From the NCBI RefSeq assembly GCF_017377775.1, contig NZ_JAFVLN010000001.1, forward strand, positions 806,001 to 870,000: DNA of 64,000 bases. The letters run 5' to 3'. How positions within the stretch are numbered: the first letter of the stretch is position 1; each line of letters begins with the position of its first letter. This document shows, piece by piece, positions 16,468 through 24,469 of this stretch. The DNA comes from Streptomyces sp. VRA16 Mangrove soil. Lineage in GTDB: Bacteria > Actinomycetota > Actinomycetes > Streptomycetales > Streptomycetaceae. Position numbers and translations under genes: made by a program. A model generated the notes under the pieces. It was given only the letters and a program-made list of their open reading frames with translations. It searched no databases and was not told the origin of the DNA.

Positions 16468-17582
16468 GCGCACAACACGCACAGAGCGACCTCTTGTACT
16501 CCGAGGACGAGGAGGCGCTGCGCGCCGCGGTCCGCGATCTGCTCGCCGACCACTGCGACGCCGCGTCCGTCCTCGCCCGCGTGGAGAGCGACACGCCGCA
16601 CGACCGCGAGCTGTGGAAGCACCTCGCCGAGAACATGGGCCTGGCAGGGCTGCTCGTCCCCGAGGAGCGCGGCGGCCAGGGTGCCACGCACCGCGAAGTC
16701 GCCGTCGTCCTGGAGGAGTTGGGGCGCTCCGTCGCCCCGGTCCCGTATCTGACGAGCGCGGTCATCGCCACCGAGGCGCTGCTCGCCTGCGACGGCGAGG
16801 GGGGTGAGGAGGCCGCGACCCTGCTGTCCGAGCTCGCCTCCGGCCGCGCGATCGGGGCGCTCGCGGTGCCGCTGTCGGCGACCGCGGGGCGCGAGTTCAA
16901 GGACGTACGGGAGGCGGGCGGTACGCTGACCGGGCGCGTCACCGGTGTCGCGGACGCCGCCGTTGCCGACGTGTTCCTCGTGCCGACGCCGAGCGGGCTG
17001 TTCGCCGTGGACGCCGCGGCCGACGGTGTCACGGTCGAGCCGCAGACGAGCTTCGACCGGACGCGTCCGCTGGCCGCGGTACGCCTCGCAGGGGCCGCCG
17101 GACGGCTGCTCACCGGCACCGCGGCGCCCGCGGTGCGCCGGGCCCTGCGCGCCGGGGCCGGACTGCTGGCGTCCGAGCAACTCGGCGTCGCCGACTGGCT
17201 GCTGACGGAGACGGTCCGCTACACGCGCGAACGCCACCAGTTCAACCGGCCCGTCGGCTCCTTCCAGGCGCTCAAGCACCGGCTCGCCCAGCTGTGGCTG
17301 GAGGTCGTGCGCGTCCGCGCGACCGCCCGCAACGCGGCGGACGCGCTCGCCACCGGCAGCGACGACATCGACGTCGCGGTGGCCGTCGCCCAGGCGTACA
17401 CCGCGCCCGTCGCGGTCCATGTCGCCGAGGAGGCGCTCCAGTTGCACGGTGGTATCGGCATGACGTGGGAGCACCCGATCCACCTCTACCTCAAGCGTGC
17501 CAAGGCGGACTCGATCGCCCTCGGCACCGCGGGACGCCACCGGGAGGAGCTGGCCGAACTCGTCGACCTCCGGGCGCCGTGA
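16464..17582 (+). CDS. Acyl-CoA dehydrogenase, second of a pair
   Basis: 372 residues; only distantly like its upstream partner. It shows RYTRERHQFNRPVGSFQALKH and LHGGIGMTWEHPIHLYLKRAK, the C-terminal FAD/acyl-CoA contacts of the family. The central FAD-binding strand region is poorly conserved and rich in Ala/Gly, as in the non-canonical subunit of heteromeric FadE enzymes. The start overlaps the previous stop by ATGA. It ends the operon. Confidence 0.8.
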   Translation: MSAQHAQSDLLYSEDEEALRAAVRDLLADHCDAASVLARVESDTPHDRELWKHLAENMGLAGLLVPEERGGQGATHREVAVVLEELGRSVAPVPYLTSAVIATEALLACDGEGGEEAATLLSELASGRAIGALAVPLSATAGREFKDVREAGGTLTGRVTGVADAAVADVFLVPTPSGLFAVDAAADGVTVEPQTSFDRTRPLAAVRLAGAAGRLLTGTAAPAVRRALRAGAGLLASEQLGVADWLLTETVRYTRERHQFNRPVGSFQALKHRLAQLWLEVVRVRATARNAADALATGSDDIDVAVAVAQAYTAPVAVHVAEEALQLHGGIGMTWEHPIHLYLKRAKADSIALGTAGRHREELAELVDLRAP

Positions 17583-17787
17583 GGCGGCGCGAGGCGCATC
17601 GCGGAGCCGGCGGGCGCGGTGGGGCTCGGCGCCGGCCTCCTCGGGCGCAGGCCCCAGGAGGTCGGCCCCGGTCAGGTGCAACGCGCCTGTCCGGAACGGG
17701 CGTTCGCGCTGCGCCCGCGCTGCCTGATCTGCCACGAGATGACCGCCCTGCTGGACGCGTCGACCGCCGCCTCTCTCGTGCGCTCTC
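17583..17787. other. Intergenic stretch without recognisable gene
   Basis: Between the acyl-CoA dehydrogenase operon and the VOC gene there are 376 bases. The first 205 hold only short frames with no family resemblance; no promoter or strong hairpin is evident. Confidence 0.4.
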
Positions 17788-17946
17788 GTGGGCGTCGTCG
17801 AGGAGTTCCGGCGGGAGACGGGCGCCGGGCTGCCGGCTGTCGGCCACGACCGGGTCCTGCCGGAGCGGGGGTGCGGACGGACGCTGCAGTGGGGCGAGTT
17901 GACGGAGCCGACGCGTAACTCGGTGGACAACGACCGCCGTTCGTGA
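17788..17946 (+). other. Short open frame, possible gene remnant
   Basis: A GTG-started frame of 52 codons with balanced composition (VVEEFRRETGAGL ... LTEPTRNSVDNDRRS) ends 12 bases before the VOC gene. It has no ribosome binding site and I recognise no family. Its amino-acid make-up looks more protein-like than the surrounding frames, so it may be the 3' end of a lost gene. Confidence 0.2.
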
Positions 17947-17958
17947 TCGATTCGGCGC

Positions 17959-18336
17959 ATGACTTCACTGATCCGTCACGTCACCATCGACTGCGCCGAC
18001 CCGTACACCCTCGCGGGCTTCTGGGCCGAGGCGCTGGGTGGTGCCATCACCGACGAGGACAAGCCCGGCGACCCCGAGGCCCTCGTGGAGAGCGCCTCCG
18101 TCGGCGTGCTGTTCATCCGCGTCCCCGAGGGCAAGGACGCCAAGAACCGCGTCCACCTCGACCTCCAGCCCCAGGAGCGCACCCGCGACGAGGAGGTCGA
18201 CCGGCTGCTCGCCCTCGGTGCCACCCTCCAGGGCGACCACCGCAGGCCCGACGGCACGGGCTGGGTCACGCTGCACGACCCGGAGGGCAACGAGTTCTGC
18301 GTGGAGCGCAGCGCGGCCGAGCGGTCCGCCGGCTGA
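17959..18336 (+). CDS. VOC-superfamily (glyoxalase-like) protein
   Basis: 125 residues with the two beta-alpha-beta-beta-beta repeats of vicinal-oxygen-chelate proteins: RHVTIDCADPYTLAGFWAEALGG opening the first and HLDL / LHDPEGNEFCVE closing the fold, with His and Glu in metal positions. Members are small dioxygenases, glyoxalases or resistance proteins. Substrate is unknown. Its stop codon lies in a hairpin shared with the convergent gene at 18343. Confidence 0.75.
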   Translation: MTSLIRHVTIDCADPYTLAGFWAEALGGAITDEDKPGDPEALVESASVGVLFIRVPEGKDAKNRVHLDLQPQERTRDEEVDRLLALGATLQGDHRRPDGTGWVTLHDPEGNEFCVERSAAERSAG

Positions 18337-18348
18337 CCGTGGTCAGCC
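18331..18348. terminator. Hairpin joining convergent stop codons (VOC / membrane-anchored protein)
   Basis: GGCTGACC (18331-18338) and GGTCAGCC (18341-18348) are perfectly complementary; the TGA of one gene and the TCA of the other lie in opposite arms. Confidence 0.55.
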
Positions 18349-18939
18349 CGCCGGCTCCCGGACCGTGAGCTGCACCCAGGTCTCCTGCCGCAGACCACCG
18401 AGGCCCGCTTCGGTCAACTGGGCCGCCACATCCACGACTTCGCGCGCGCCGTCCGACCGAGGGCGCTCCTTCTCGATCAGGACGGCGGGCGCCTGGATGT
18501 ACGGCGCGTCGCCGCACAGGTGCAGCGTGGCCGGATCCTTACCCGTGTCCCCCAGGGTGAAGCGGCCGTCGTCGAGCGAGTCCAGGCCCTCGGTGACGAG
18601 CCCGGTCCGCCGCAGATAGGTGTTCATCGCCTGACGCGTGCTGTGGAAGGAGACCGCCAGGACCGTGCCGTCGGCCGCCCGTCCGGCATACGAGTAGTAG
18701 TGCACGTCCGTGGCGTCCACGGGCAGCGACAGCCGGGCCTGGCCGAGCGCCGGTTGCAGCGGAACCGTGCTCCCCTCGCAGGCCCGCGCGTCGTCGAAGG
18801 GATGCCCGGCACGCCCGAACACCGCCCAGGCCCCCGTGCCCACCGCGGCCAGCAGCACCACCGCCGCCACGGTGCACCCCGCGCGACGTCCGCGGATCGG
18901 TCCACCTCGCACAGCGCCTCCCACCCTTGATGCGTCCAT
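18343..18939 (-). CDS. Membrane-anchored extracytoplasmic protein, function unknown
   Basis: 198 residues. A positively charged N terminus (RGRRAGC) is followed by one membrane helix (TVAAVVLLAAVGTGAWAVF, about residues 22-41). The remaining 155 residues should lie outside the membrane, with two Cys that could pair (CEGSTV and HLCGDAP). No lipobox is evident because the Cys precedes the helix. I recognise no named family. The start is the ATG at 18939, just before the charged segment. Confidence 0.55.
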   Translation of the reverse strand: MDASRVGGAVRGGPIRGRRAGCTVAAVVLLAAVGTGAWAVFGRAGHPFDDARACEGSTVPLQPALGQARLSLPVDATDVHYYSYAGRAADGTVLAVSFHSTRQAMNTYLRRTGLVTEGLDSLDDGRFTLGDTGKDPATLHLCGDAPYIQAPAVLIEKERPRSDGAREVVDVAAQLTEAGLGGLRQETWVQLTVREPAG

Positions 18940-19092
18940 GATCGGCCACACTGTACGGCAGGACTCCCGAGCGCCCCGCGGCAGGTGAACCACAGGCGGC
19001 GGTCCGGCCAACTCCCCCCACAGGGCTGCCCTCCGGCACCACGGGCCGCGCATACTCACCCGTGTCCCACCGGCCCACCACGGGAGGCACAC

Positions 19093-19950
19093 ATGGCCCT
19101 GACCACCCGCCGCAGAGCCCTCGGCACACTCGCCGCCGCACTGGCCACCGGTGTCGCCGCACCACAACTCGCCCATGCCACGGGAGCCGAGCGCGGCCCC
19201 CGCCCCCTGCTGCGCGCCCACGCCCACAACGACTACGAGCACCCGCGCCCGCTGTTCGACGCCCTGGACCACCGCTTCAACAGCGTCGAGGCCGACATCT
19301 ACCTCGTCGACGGCGAGCTCCTCGTCGCCCACGACCCCGTCGACCTCGACCCCACGCGCACCCTCGAATCGCTGTATCTCGCGCCGCTCGCCGACCGCGT
19401 CCGCGCCCACCACGGCTCCGTGTACCAGGGGTGGCGGGTGTCGCTTCAGCTCCTCATCGACATCAAGACCGAGGGCGCCGCGACGTACCAGGAACTCGAC
19501 CGGCAACTCCGCCGACACCGCGGCCTGTTCACGACGTACGCGAACGGGCGCGTGCGCACCGGGCCCGTCACCGCCGTCGTCTCCGGCGACCGCGCCGCGG
19601 GCCCGGTGATGCGGGCCCAGCGCACCCGCAGCGCCTTCTACGACGGCCGCCTCACCGACCTCGGCAGCGCGGACCCGGCGTCCTTCATCCCGCTCATCAG
19701 CGACAACTGGACGAACAACTTCACCTGGCTGGGCGGCGGTCCGATCCCCGCCGCCGAACGCGACAAGCTGCGCGGCATCGTCTCCGCCGCCCACGCTCGT
19801 GGCCAGCGCGTCCGCTTCTGGGCCACGCCCGATGTCGCCGGGCCCGAACGGGACGCCCTGTGGGCCGAGTTGATCGCGGCCGACGTCGACCACCTCAACA
19901 CCGACGACCTCGCGGGACTCGAAGCCTTCCTCGACGCCCACGACCGGTGA
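19093..19950 (+). CDS. Secreted phosphodiesterase of the PI-PLC / glycerophosphodiesterase superfamily
   Basis: 285 residues. A Tat-like signal (TTRRRALGTLAAALATG, cleavage near AHA about residue 29) leads to HAHNDYEHPRPLFDAL. That motif, with VEADIYLVDGELLVAHD, is the catalytic His and metal-binding region of this superfamily. A metal-dependent phosphodiester cleavage outside the cell is expected; the lipid or glycerol substrate is not defined. GGGAGG lies eight bases before the ATG. Confidence 0.75.
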   Translation: MALTTRRRALGTLAAALATGVAAPQLAHATGAERGPRPLLRAHAHNDYEHPRPLFDALDHRFNSVEADIYLVDGELLVAHDPVDLDPTRTLESLYLAPLADRVRAHHGSVYQGWRVSLQLLIDIKTEGAATYQELDRQLRRHRGLFTTYANGRVRTGPVTAVVSGDRAAGPVMRAQRTRSAFYDGRLTDLGSADPASFIPLISDNWTNNFTWLGGGPIPAAERDKLRGIVSAAHARGQRVRFWATPDVAGPERDALWAELIAADVDHLNTDDLAGLEAFLDAHDR

Positions 19951-20075
19951 TCCGCGCCCGGTGACTGCCGGTTAACACCCGTTCGGGGGACAGGTCGTGC
20001 CCCGGCGTGCGCCCTCCGCTGCGCCACACTTGCGGCCGAAAGCCACGGTGTTGACGTGGCGGAGGAGGCTCGGCG

Positions 20076-20270
20076 ATGTCACTGTCCATTTCCCTCGTGC
20101 TGCTGCTCCTGATCGTGGCGGTGATCTTCCTGCGCAGCGGCGCCATGAAGCTCTCGCACGCCCTCGTCTGCGTGTTCCTCGGCTTCCTCCTCGCCGGCAC
20201 CGGCGTCGCCCCGACCCTCCACAACGGCATCGACGCGACCGCGAGCCTGGTCAGCAGCATCAAGCCCTGA
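20076..20270 (+). CDS. Small two-helix membrane protein, function unknown
   Basis: 64 residues. Helix one is about residues 2-20 (SLSISLVLLLLIVAVIFL) and helix two about 28-47 (HALVCVFLGFLLAGTGVAP). GGAGGAG at 20061-20067 supports the start. Similar short proteins occur widely in Streptomyces, but I know no assigned function. It is transcribed alone and ends in a long stop-codon hairpin. Confidence 0.6.
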   Translation: MSLSISLVLLLLIVAVIFLRSGAMKLSHALVCVFLGFLLAGTGVAPTLHNGIDATASLVSSIKP

Positions 20271-20314
20271 CCGGCTCGCGGCCCTGCCTGCGGGGGAGTT
20301 CAGCGGCCGGTCAG
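20267..20314. terminator. Hairpin joining convergent stop codons (small membrane / NAGPA genes)
   Basis: CTGACCGGC (20267-20275) pairs perfectly with GCCGGTCAG (20306-20314) around a 30-base loop. TGA at 20268-20270 and TCA at 20311-20313 lie in opposite arms. Confidence 0.5.
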
Positions 20315-21561
20315 CGCGAGAACACACCTATCCCGTTGGCCACGGCGCGCTCCGGGGTGTCCGTCGGATGATTGAGGACCGCGACCTTCGCGGCCCCGGG
20401 CTCCCGCGCGACCAGCGTCGACGATCCGCCGCCGTCGAGACTGAACGCGTCGTCCGTCCCCAAGTCCGCCATCGTCGTGGCCACTTCGGCCATCGACAGA
20501 CCCGTGCGATAGGCGGGCGCGCCGTCCAGGGCGAGCAGGACGAGGGTGCGGCCGCCGTCGGCGATGCCCGCCGCCGTGCGGACCGCCGACGTCTTCGCGT
20601 CGAGACCCGGCAGCGGGGCCCCGTCGCGCAGCACCGGATAGCCGCCGACCGCGAACCGGAACGGCACGCGCGAGTCCGCCGCGACCAGTCGGTGGTGCAC
20701 CGACACCGGATCACCCGGCGAGAGCTTCCGCAGCCACTGCGCGCCGGCCTCCCGGCCGACCAGCACGGTGGTCCCGTCGGCCGGCGCACCGCTGCCCGGA
20801 GTGTCGGCCGCCGCCACGACCCGGCCGTGGCGCACCGTCACCTCGTACGTGTCCGTGCTGCACGGGGCGGCCCGCTGGGTGTCCGTGCCGCAGGTGGCCC
20901 GCACCCGCGACACGCTGCCCCAGTCGGGCGTGAACGCCCCTACCGAACCGACCGGCAGCGCGTACTGGTTGAGCCCGCCCAGCGGCACGGAGTCGTCCCG
21001 GGTGCGGACGCTGCCGTCGAGCGCGAGGCTGTCGAGGCGGGCCCGCCGGTCGACGCCGACGCCCAGCACGTCCCGCGTCGACGTGCCCGGCGGCAGCGCC
21101 GGTCCGAACCGCTGGCCGTCCGGCACCGCGGCCTTCAGCGTGTGCCCGCTCGCGATCGCCGGGCCCACCGCGGCCCCCGTCGCCTCGACCCCCGGGTGCT
21201 GCGACTCCGTGATGTTGAAGAAGTCCCCGTTCACACCGCCCACCGCACCGCCCGCGTCCGCCATCGCCGAGACGGTGGCGCGCGCGCCGACCGCGCCCGG
21301 GTGCAGCAGGTCGACGCGTACGTGCGGGTCGCGCAGGTCGACGGTGAGGACATGGGCGTGCGCGGTGCCCTTGGCGGCCGGTATGTCGAACTCGGTGTAG
21401 GTGACGCCCGGCGCCACCTCGGTCCCGGACGCGGCACTGGCCGGAGCGGCGCCCGTCAGGGCCGTCCCGGCCAGCAGGCCCGCGACGCCGAGCGCCGCGA
21501 GAAGTCTGGTCCGTCCGCCACGGATGTGTCTTCTGCCGAGTGTGTCAACTCTCTTCTGCAT
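20311..21561 (-). CDS. Secreted phosphodiester glycosidase (NAGPA domain)
   Basis: 416 residues. A Sec-type signal covers about residues 1-43 (LLAALGVAGLLAGTALTG ... ASA). The NAGPA domain shows GGVNGDFFN near residue 110 and the C-terminal SLDGGGSSTLV, the signature of N-acetylglucosamine-1-phosphodiester alpha-N-acetylglucosaminidase-like proteins. Bacterial members act on cell-wall or exopolysaccharide phosphodiesters; the substrate here is unknown. It faces a small membrane gene and lies just downstream of a DUF779 gene. Confidence 0.8.
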   Translation of the reverse strand: MQKRVDTLGRRHIRGGRTRLLAALGVAGLLAGTALTGAAPASAASGTEVAPGVTYTEFDIPAAKGTAHAHVLTVDLRDPHVRVDLLHPGAVGARATVSAMADAGGAVGGVNGDFFNITESQHPGVEATGAAVGPAIASGHTLKAAVPDGQRFGPALPPGTSTRDVLGVGVDRRARLDSLALDGSVRTRDDSVPLGGLNQYALPVGSVGAFTPDWGSVSRVRATCGTDTQRAAPCSTDTYEVTVRHGRVVAAADTPGSGAPADGTTVLVGREAGAQWLRKLSPGDPVSVHHRLVAADSRVPFRFAVGGYPVLRDGAPLPGLDAKTSAVRTAAGIADGGRTLVLLALDGAPAYRTGLSMAEVATTMADLGTDDAFSLDGGGSSTLVAREPGAAKVAVLNHPTDTPERAVANGIGVFSR

Positions 21562-21599
21562 CAGGGGAGTTCAGCAGACGACACGGGTCCCGTCGATGG

Positions 21600-21956
21600 C
21601 TAGGTACCGACCAGCCGGGAACGGATCAGGAAACGTACGCCCTCCGGCGCCTCCAGCGAGAACCCGCTGCCGCGGCCCTCGACGACATCGACGATGAGCC
21701 GCGTATGACTCCACACCTCGTACTGGCTCTTCGACATCCAGAACGAGACCGGCTCCGCCACCCCCTCCACGGTCAGTTCGCCGAGCAGCACGTCGGAGCC
21801 GCCGGTGCGGAACTCGCCCGCCGGATAGCACATCGGGGCGCTGCCGTCGCAGCAGCCGCCGGACTGGTGGAACATCAACGGGCCGTGAGCCGCGCGCAGC
21901 CGCCGCACCAGTTCGGCGGCCGCGGACGTCAGCTCCACGCGGGGTACGTCGGTCAT
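21600..21956 (-). CDS. DUF779 protein (aldehyde-dehydrogenase-associated family)
   Basis: 118 residues with the DUF779 pattern: LMFHQSGGCCDGSAPMCYP (a Cys cluster), DVLLGEL, SFWMSKSQYEVW and an SLEAPEGVRFL terminus. Family members normally sit next to an aldehyde dehydrogenase gene and are thought to act with it, but no such gene is in this window. It is therefore an orphan copy. Confidence 0.8.
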   Translation of the reverse strand: MTDVPRVELTSAAAELVRRLRAAHGPLMFHQSGGCCDGSAPMCYPAGEFRTGGSDVLLGELTVEGVAEPVSFWMSKSQYEVWSHTRLIVDVVEGRGSGFSLEAPEGVRFLIRSRLVGT

Positions 21957-22019
21957 GGTGCGTCAGTGTCGGCGCGCGTACGTTGCGACGACGTTGCACA
22001 CATGCGGGCCGCTCCCGCA

Positions 22020-22025
22020 TAGGCT
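22020..22025 (+). promoter_or_regulatory. Likely -10 box (TAGGCT) of a leaderless transcript
   Basis: TAGGCT is followed by six bases and the ATG at 22032. A TTGCAC element (21994-21999) lies 20 bases upstream, longer than usual. Confidence 0.4.
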
Positions 22026-22031
22026 CCCCGC

Positions 22032-22388
22032 ATGGAACAGAGGGAGATCATCCTGCGGGCGATCGGCGTGCTGACCGAGACGCAGGAGATGGTGCGCAGA
22101 CTCAGCGACGGCGAGGCGCTCGACACCGACCTGACACAGCTGGGGCGGCTCGTCTCGGAGGTGTTCCCGACCGTGGAGATCCCGGCCGGGGCGAGCGCGG
22201 AACAGGCGGCGGAGCTGACCATCGCCGCGCTCATGCCGGCCAGTGTCTCGCTCGTCGAGGCGTTCGCGTTCCTCTTCACGCAGCTCGCCAAGGTGCACGA
22301 CGAGGGACACAGCGACGTCAACTCCGCCGAACTGCTGCAGGAGATCGCCGTGCGCATGTCCGACCCGGGCGAACCCGGGTCGGACTGA
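22032..22388 (+). CDS. Small acidic helical protein, function unknown
   Basis: 118 residues, predicted mostly helical and acidic, with no Cys and no membrane segment. The pattern MEQREIILRAIGVLTETQEMVRR at the start may form a coiled coil. I recognise no named family. The gene has a leaderless-type promoter and sits between DUF779 and the convergent gene at 22428. Confidence 0.5.
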   Translation: MEQREIILRAIGVLTETQEMVRRLSDGEALDTDLTQLGRLVSEVFPTVEIPAGASAEQAAELTIAALMPASVSLVEAFAFLFTQLAKVHDEGHSDVNSAELLQEIAVRMSDPGEPGSD

Positions 22389-22427
22389 GAAGGGCCGAGG
22401 AGGACCGAAGAGGGCCGGGGAGCGCGG

Positions 22428-23585
22428 TTACTTGTTCGGGTCGCGGAAGCGGCCGAACGCCTTCGTGAGCGCGCTGAGCGGCGAACCGTCCGGCTTCAGC
22501 CCCGGCGGCGTCAGCGGCAGAGCCGACGTCGTGCCGTCGCCGCGCCGGGCCTCGGTCAGCGCGGCCTGCGCCGCCTCGGCGGCCTCCTTGTACGCGTCAC
22601 GGGACTTGGTCATCGCCTCCAGCGCGTCGGCGTACTTGGTGACCATGTCCTGCGCGTGCGTCAGCTCCTCGTCGGGCGTCAGCAGATGCCAGCCCGCGCG
22701 CAGCCGGGCGACGGCCTGCTCCGCGTCCTCGGGCAGCGGGCGCGGCAGCGTCGCGAACTCGACGATCCTGGCGATGAGTTCGGCGGGCTCACTGCCGTCC
22801 AGGAAGACGTTGCGGACCTCCGCCCGCTCCGCGTCGTAGCCGGGCAGCGGCGGCTGCGTGGGCAGCACGACGGCGCCGCCGCGCGGCATCCGCACGTTCA
22901 ACTCCCGCTTCATCGCGAAGTCGGCGATCTGCGACTGCTCGGGCGAGGCCCGGTGCTCGATCACCCGGTGCCGCAGGGCGGGCGGCAGGAACGGGGTGAT
23001 CGGCTGCTGTCCGCGCGCGTCCGGTGTCATCGCCTCGTGCACCACGACATGCGTGTACCAGCTGCGCCGCGCACAGTCCCTGAGCTGGTGGCGCAGCTCG
23101 TCGTCGTCCTTGGGCAGATGGTTCGTGTCCCGCAGCCGCAGACCCGCGACGGTGTCGTGGTCCCACGGAACCCGGTCGCTGTCCGGCCAGAACATGGCCG
23201 CGGGGGACGGCCAGTCCAGCGCCCAGGGGCGCTCGGCCTCCGCGGCGAGCACCCAGGTCGTGCCGGTGCCGTCCTTGCGGCGCTCCGGGGCGTACGTCGT
23301 CAGCTGCGCGCGCACCGTGACGTCGTCGGCGACGCGCCAGCGGGCCTCGAACAGACGGCGGGCGAGCGGGCCCGGGTCGGCGTCCGCGTCACGCGGGTGC
23401 AACACCGTGGAGCGGGCAGCCTCGACCGGATCCAGATCGAGGAAGTCGTCGAGCACACCGGCGGCTTTGAGCGCGATGAGGTTGCGCCGGACGTCCTGCT
23501 CGGGCTCGGGTCCGAGGTGCCGCCCGCGGGACAGCCACACGGTGTCGGGGGCGGGAGTGAAGGAAGCGTTCTTCTTAGAGGCCAT
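22428..23585 (-). CDS. Hypothetical protein with C-terminal coiled coil
   Basis: 385 residues, soluble, start ATG at 23585 (MASKKNASFTPAP). The middle is rich in Trp, Pro and charged residues (WALDWPSPAAMFWPDSDRVPW). Residues about 310-350 (DMVTKYADALEAMTKSRDAYKEAAEAAQ) form a heptad-like helix. No enzyme motif or named family is recognised. It is divergent from the YciO-type gene, with 247 bases between that hold no obvious gene. Confidence 0.55.
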   Translation of the reverse strand: MASKKNASFTPAPDTVWLSRGRHLGPEPEQDVRRNLIALKAAGVLDDFLDLDPVEAARSTVLHPRDADADPGPLARRLFEARWRVADDVTVRAQLTTYAPERRKDGTGTTWVLAAEAERPWALDWPSPAAMFWPDSDRVPWDHDTVAGLRLRDTNHLPKDDDELRHQLRDCARRSWYTHVVVHEAMTPDARGQQPITPFLPPALRHRVIEHRASPEQSQIADFAMKRELNVRMPRGGAVVLPTQPPLPGYDAERAEVRNVFLDGSEPAELIARIVEFATLPRPLPEDAEQAVARLRAGWHLLTPDEELTHAQDMVTKYADALEAMTKSRDAYKEAAEAAQAALTEARRGDGTTSALPLTPPGLKPDGSPLSALTKAFGRFRDPNK

Positions 23586-23820
23586 GGAGTCGTTCTGTGG
23601 GCGATCGGTGCGCAACCAGTATGGTCCGTGAACCTGTCAATGCGCTCGGGCGGGGTGGGTCGGTGTCGGGATTGTCGCGCGTGCGAGCCGAATCCGTGGG
23701 ATCGCGAATGCCGCGTGTGTCGCGCATGCCGTGACTCACCCTCCGCACCCTCTCTGCACCCTCTTGTTCATCGTGCACGGACACCGCGGGCCGTACCGCC
23801 GTCCACCGCGCACGATCCCG

Positions 23821-23826
23821 TAGGCT
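23821..23826 (+). promoter_or_regulatory. Likely -10 box (TAGGCT) of a leaderless yciO-like transcript
   Basis: TAGGCT is followed by six bases and the ATG at 23833, without a ribosome binding site. It is the same hexamer as at 22020. Confidence 0.45.
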
Positions 23827-23832
23827 CGGCGG

Positions 23833-24453
23833 ATGGCCAGGTACTTCGACGTCCACCCCGCGAACCCGCAGGCGCGCATCATCAGCGCGGTTGCCGACGG
23901 CATCCGCGACAGCGCACTTGTCGCCTATCCCACGGACTCCTGTTATGCACTCGGTTGCCGACTGGGCAACCGGGAAGGTGTCGAGCGGATCCGGTCGATC
24001 CGGCACCTCGACGACAAGCACCACTTCACGCTGGTGTGCCAGGACTTCGCACAGCTGGGCAGATTCGTGATGATCGACAATGACGTGTTCCGCGCGATCA
24101 AGGCGGCCACGCCCGGCAGCTACACGTTCATCCTGCCCGCGACCCGCGAGGTGCCGCGTCAGCTCCAGCACCCGAAGAAGAAGACCGTCGGCGTGCGCAT
24201 CCCCGACCACGTCGTCACCCAGGCGCTCCTCGCCGAGCTCGGCGAGCCGCTGCTGTCGAGCACCCTGCTGCTGCCCGGCGAGGACGAACCGCTCACCCAG
24301 GGCTGGGAGATCAAGGAGCGCCTCGACCACGTCGTGGACGCCGTCCTCGACTCAGGCGACTGCGGCACCGAACCCACCACCGTGATCGACTTCTCCGGCG
24401 GGGAAGCCGAGATCGTGCGGCGCGGCGCGGGGGACCCCGACCGCTTCGAGTGA
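23833..24453 (+). CDS. Sua5/YciO/YrdC-family protein (threonylcarbamoyladenylate synthase fold)
   Basis: 206 residues. YPTDSCYALGC near residue 35 and the PGSYTFILPAT segment belong to the YrdC fold that binds ATP, bicarbonate and threonine. The sequence is closer to YciO than to the essential TsaC/Sua5 proteins, which carry a longer C-terminal domain. Its role in tRNA t6A formation is thus uncertain. It ends in a hairpin shared with the PucR gene. Confidence 0.75.
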   Translation: MARYFDVHPANPQARIISAVADGIRDSALVAYPTDSCYALGCRLGNREGVERIRSIRHLDDKHHFTLVCQDFAQLGRFVMIDNDVFRAIKAATPGSYTFILPATREVPRQLQHPKKKTVGVRIPDHVVTQALLAELGEPLLSSTLLLPGEDEPLTQGWEIKERLDHVVDAVLDSGDCGTEPTTVIDFSGGEAEIVRRGAGDPDRFE

Positions 24454-24469
24454 CCGCGCCGCCGCGTCA
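24451..24469. terminator. Hairpin joining convergent stop codons (yciO-like / pucR)
   Basis: TGACCGCG (24451-24458) pairs with CGCGTCA (24463-24469) with one bulged base. Both stop codons are within the arms. Confidence 0.45.
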
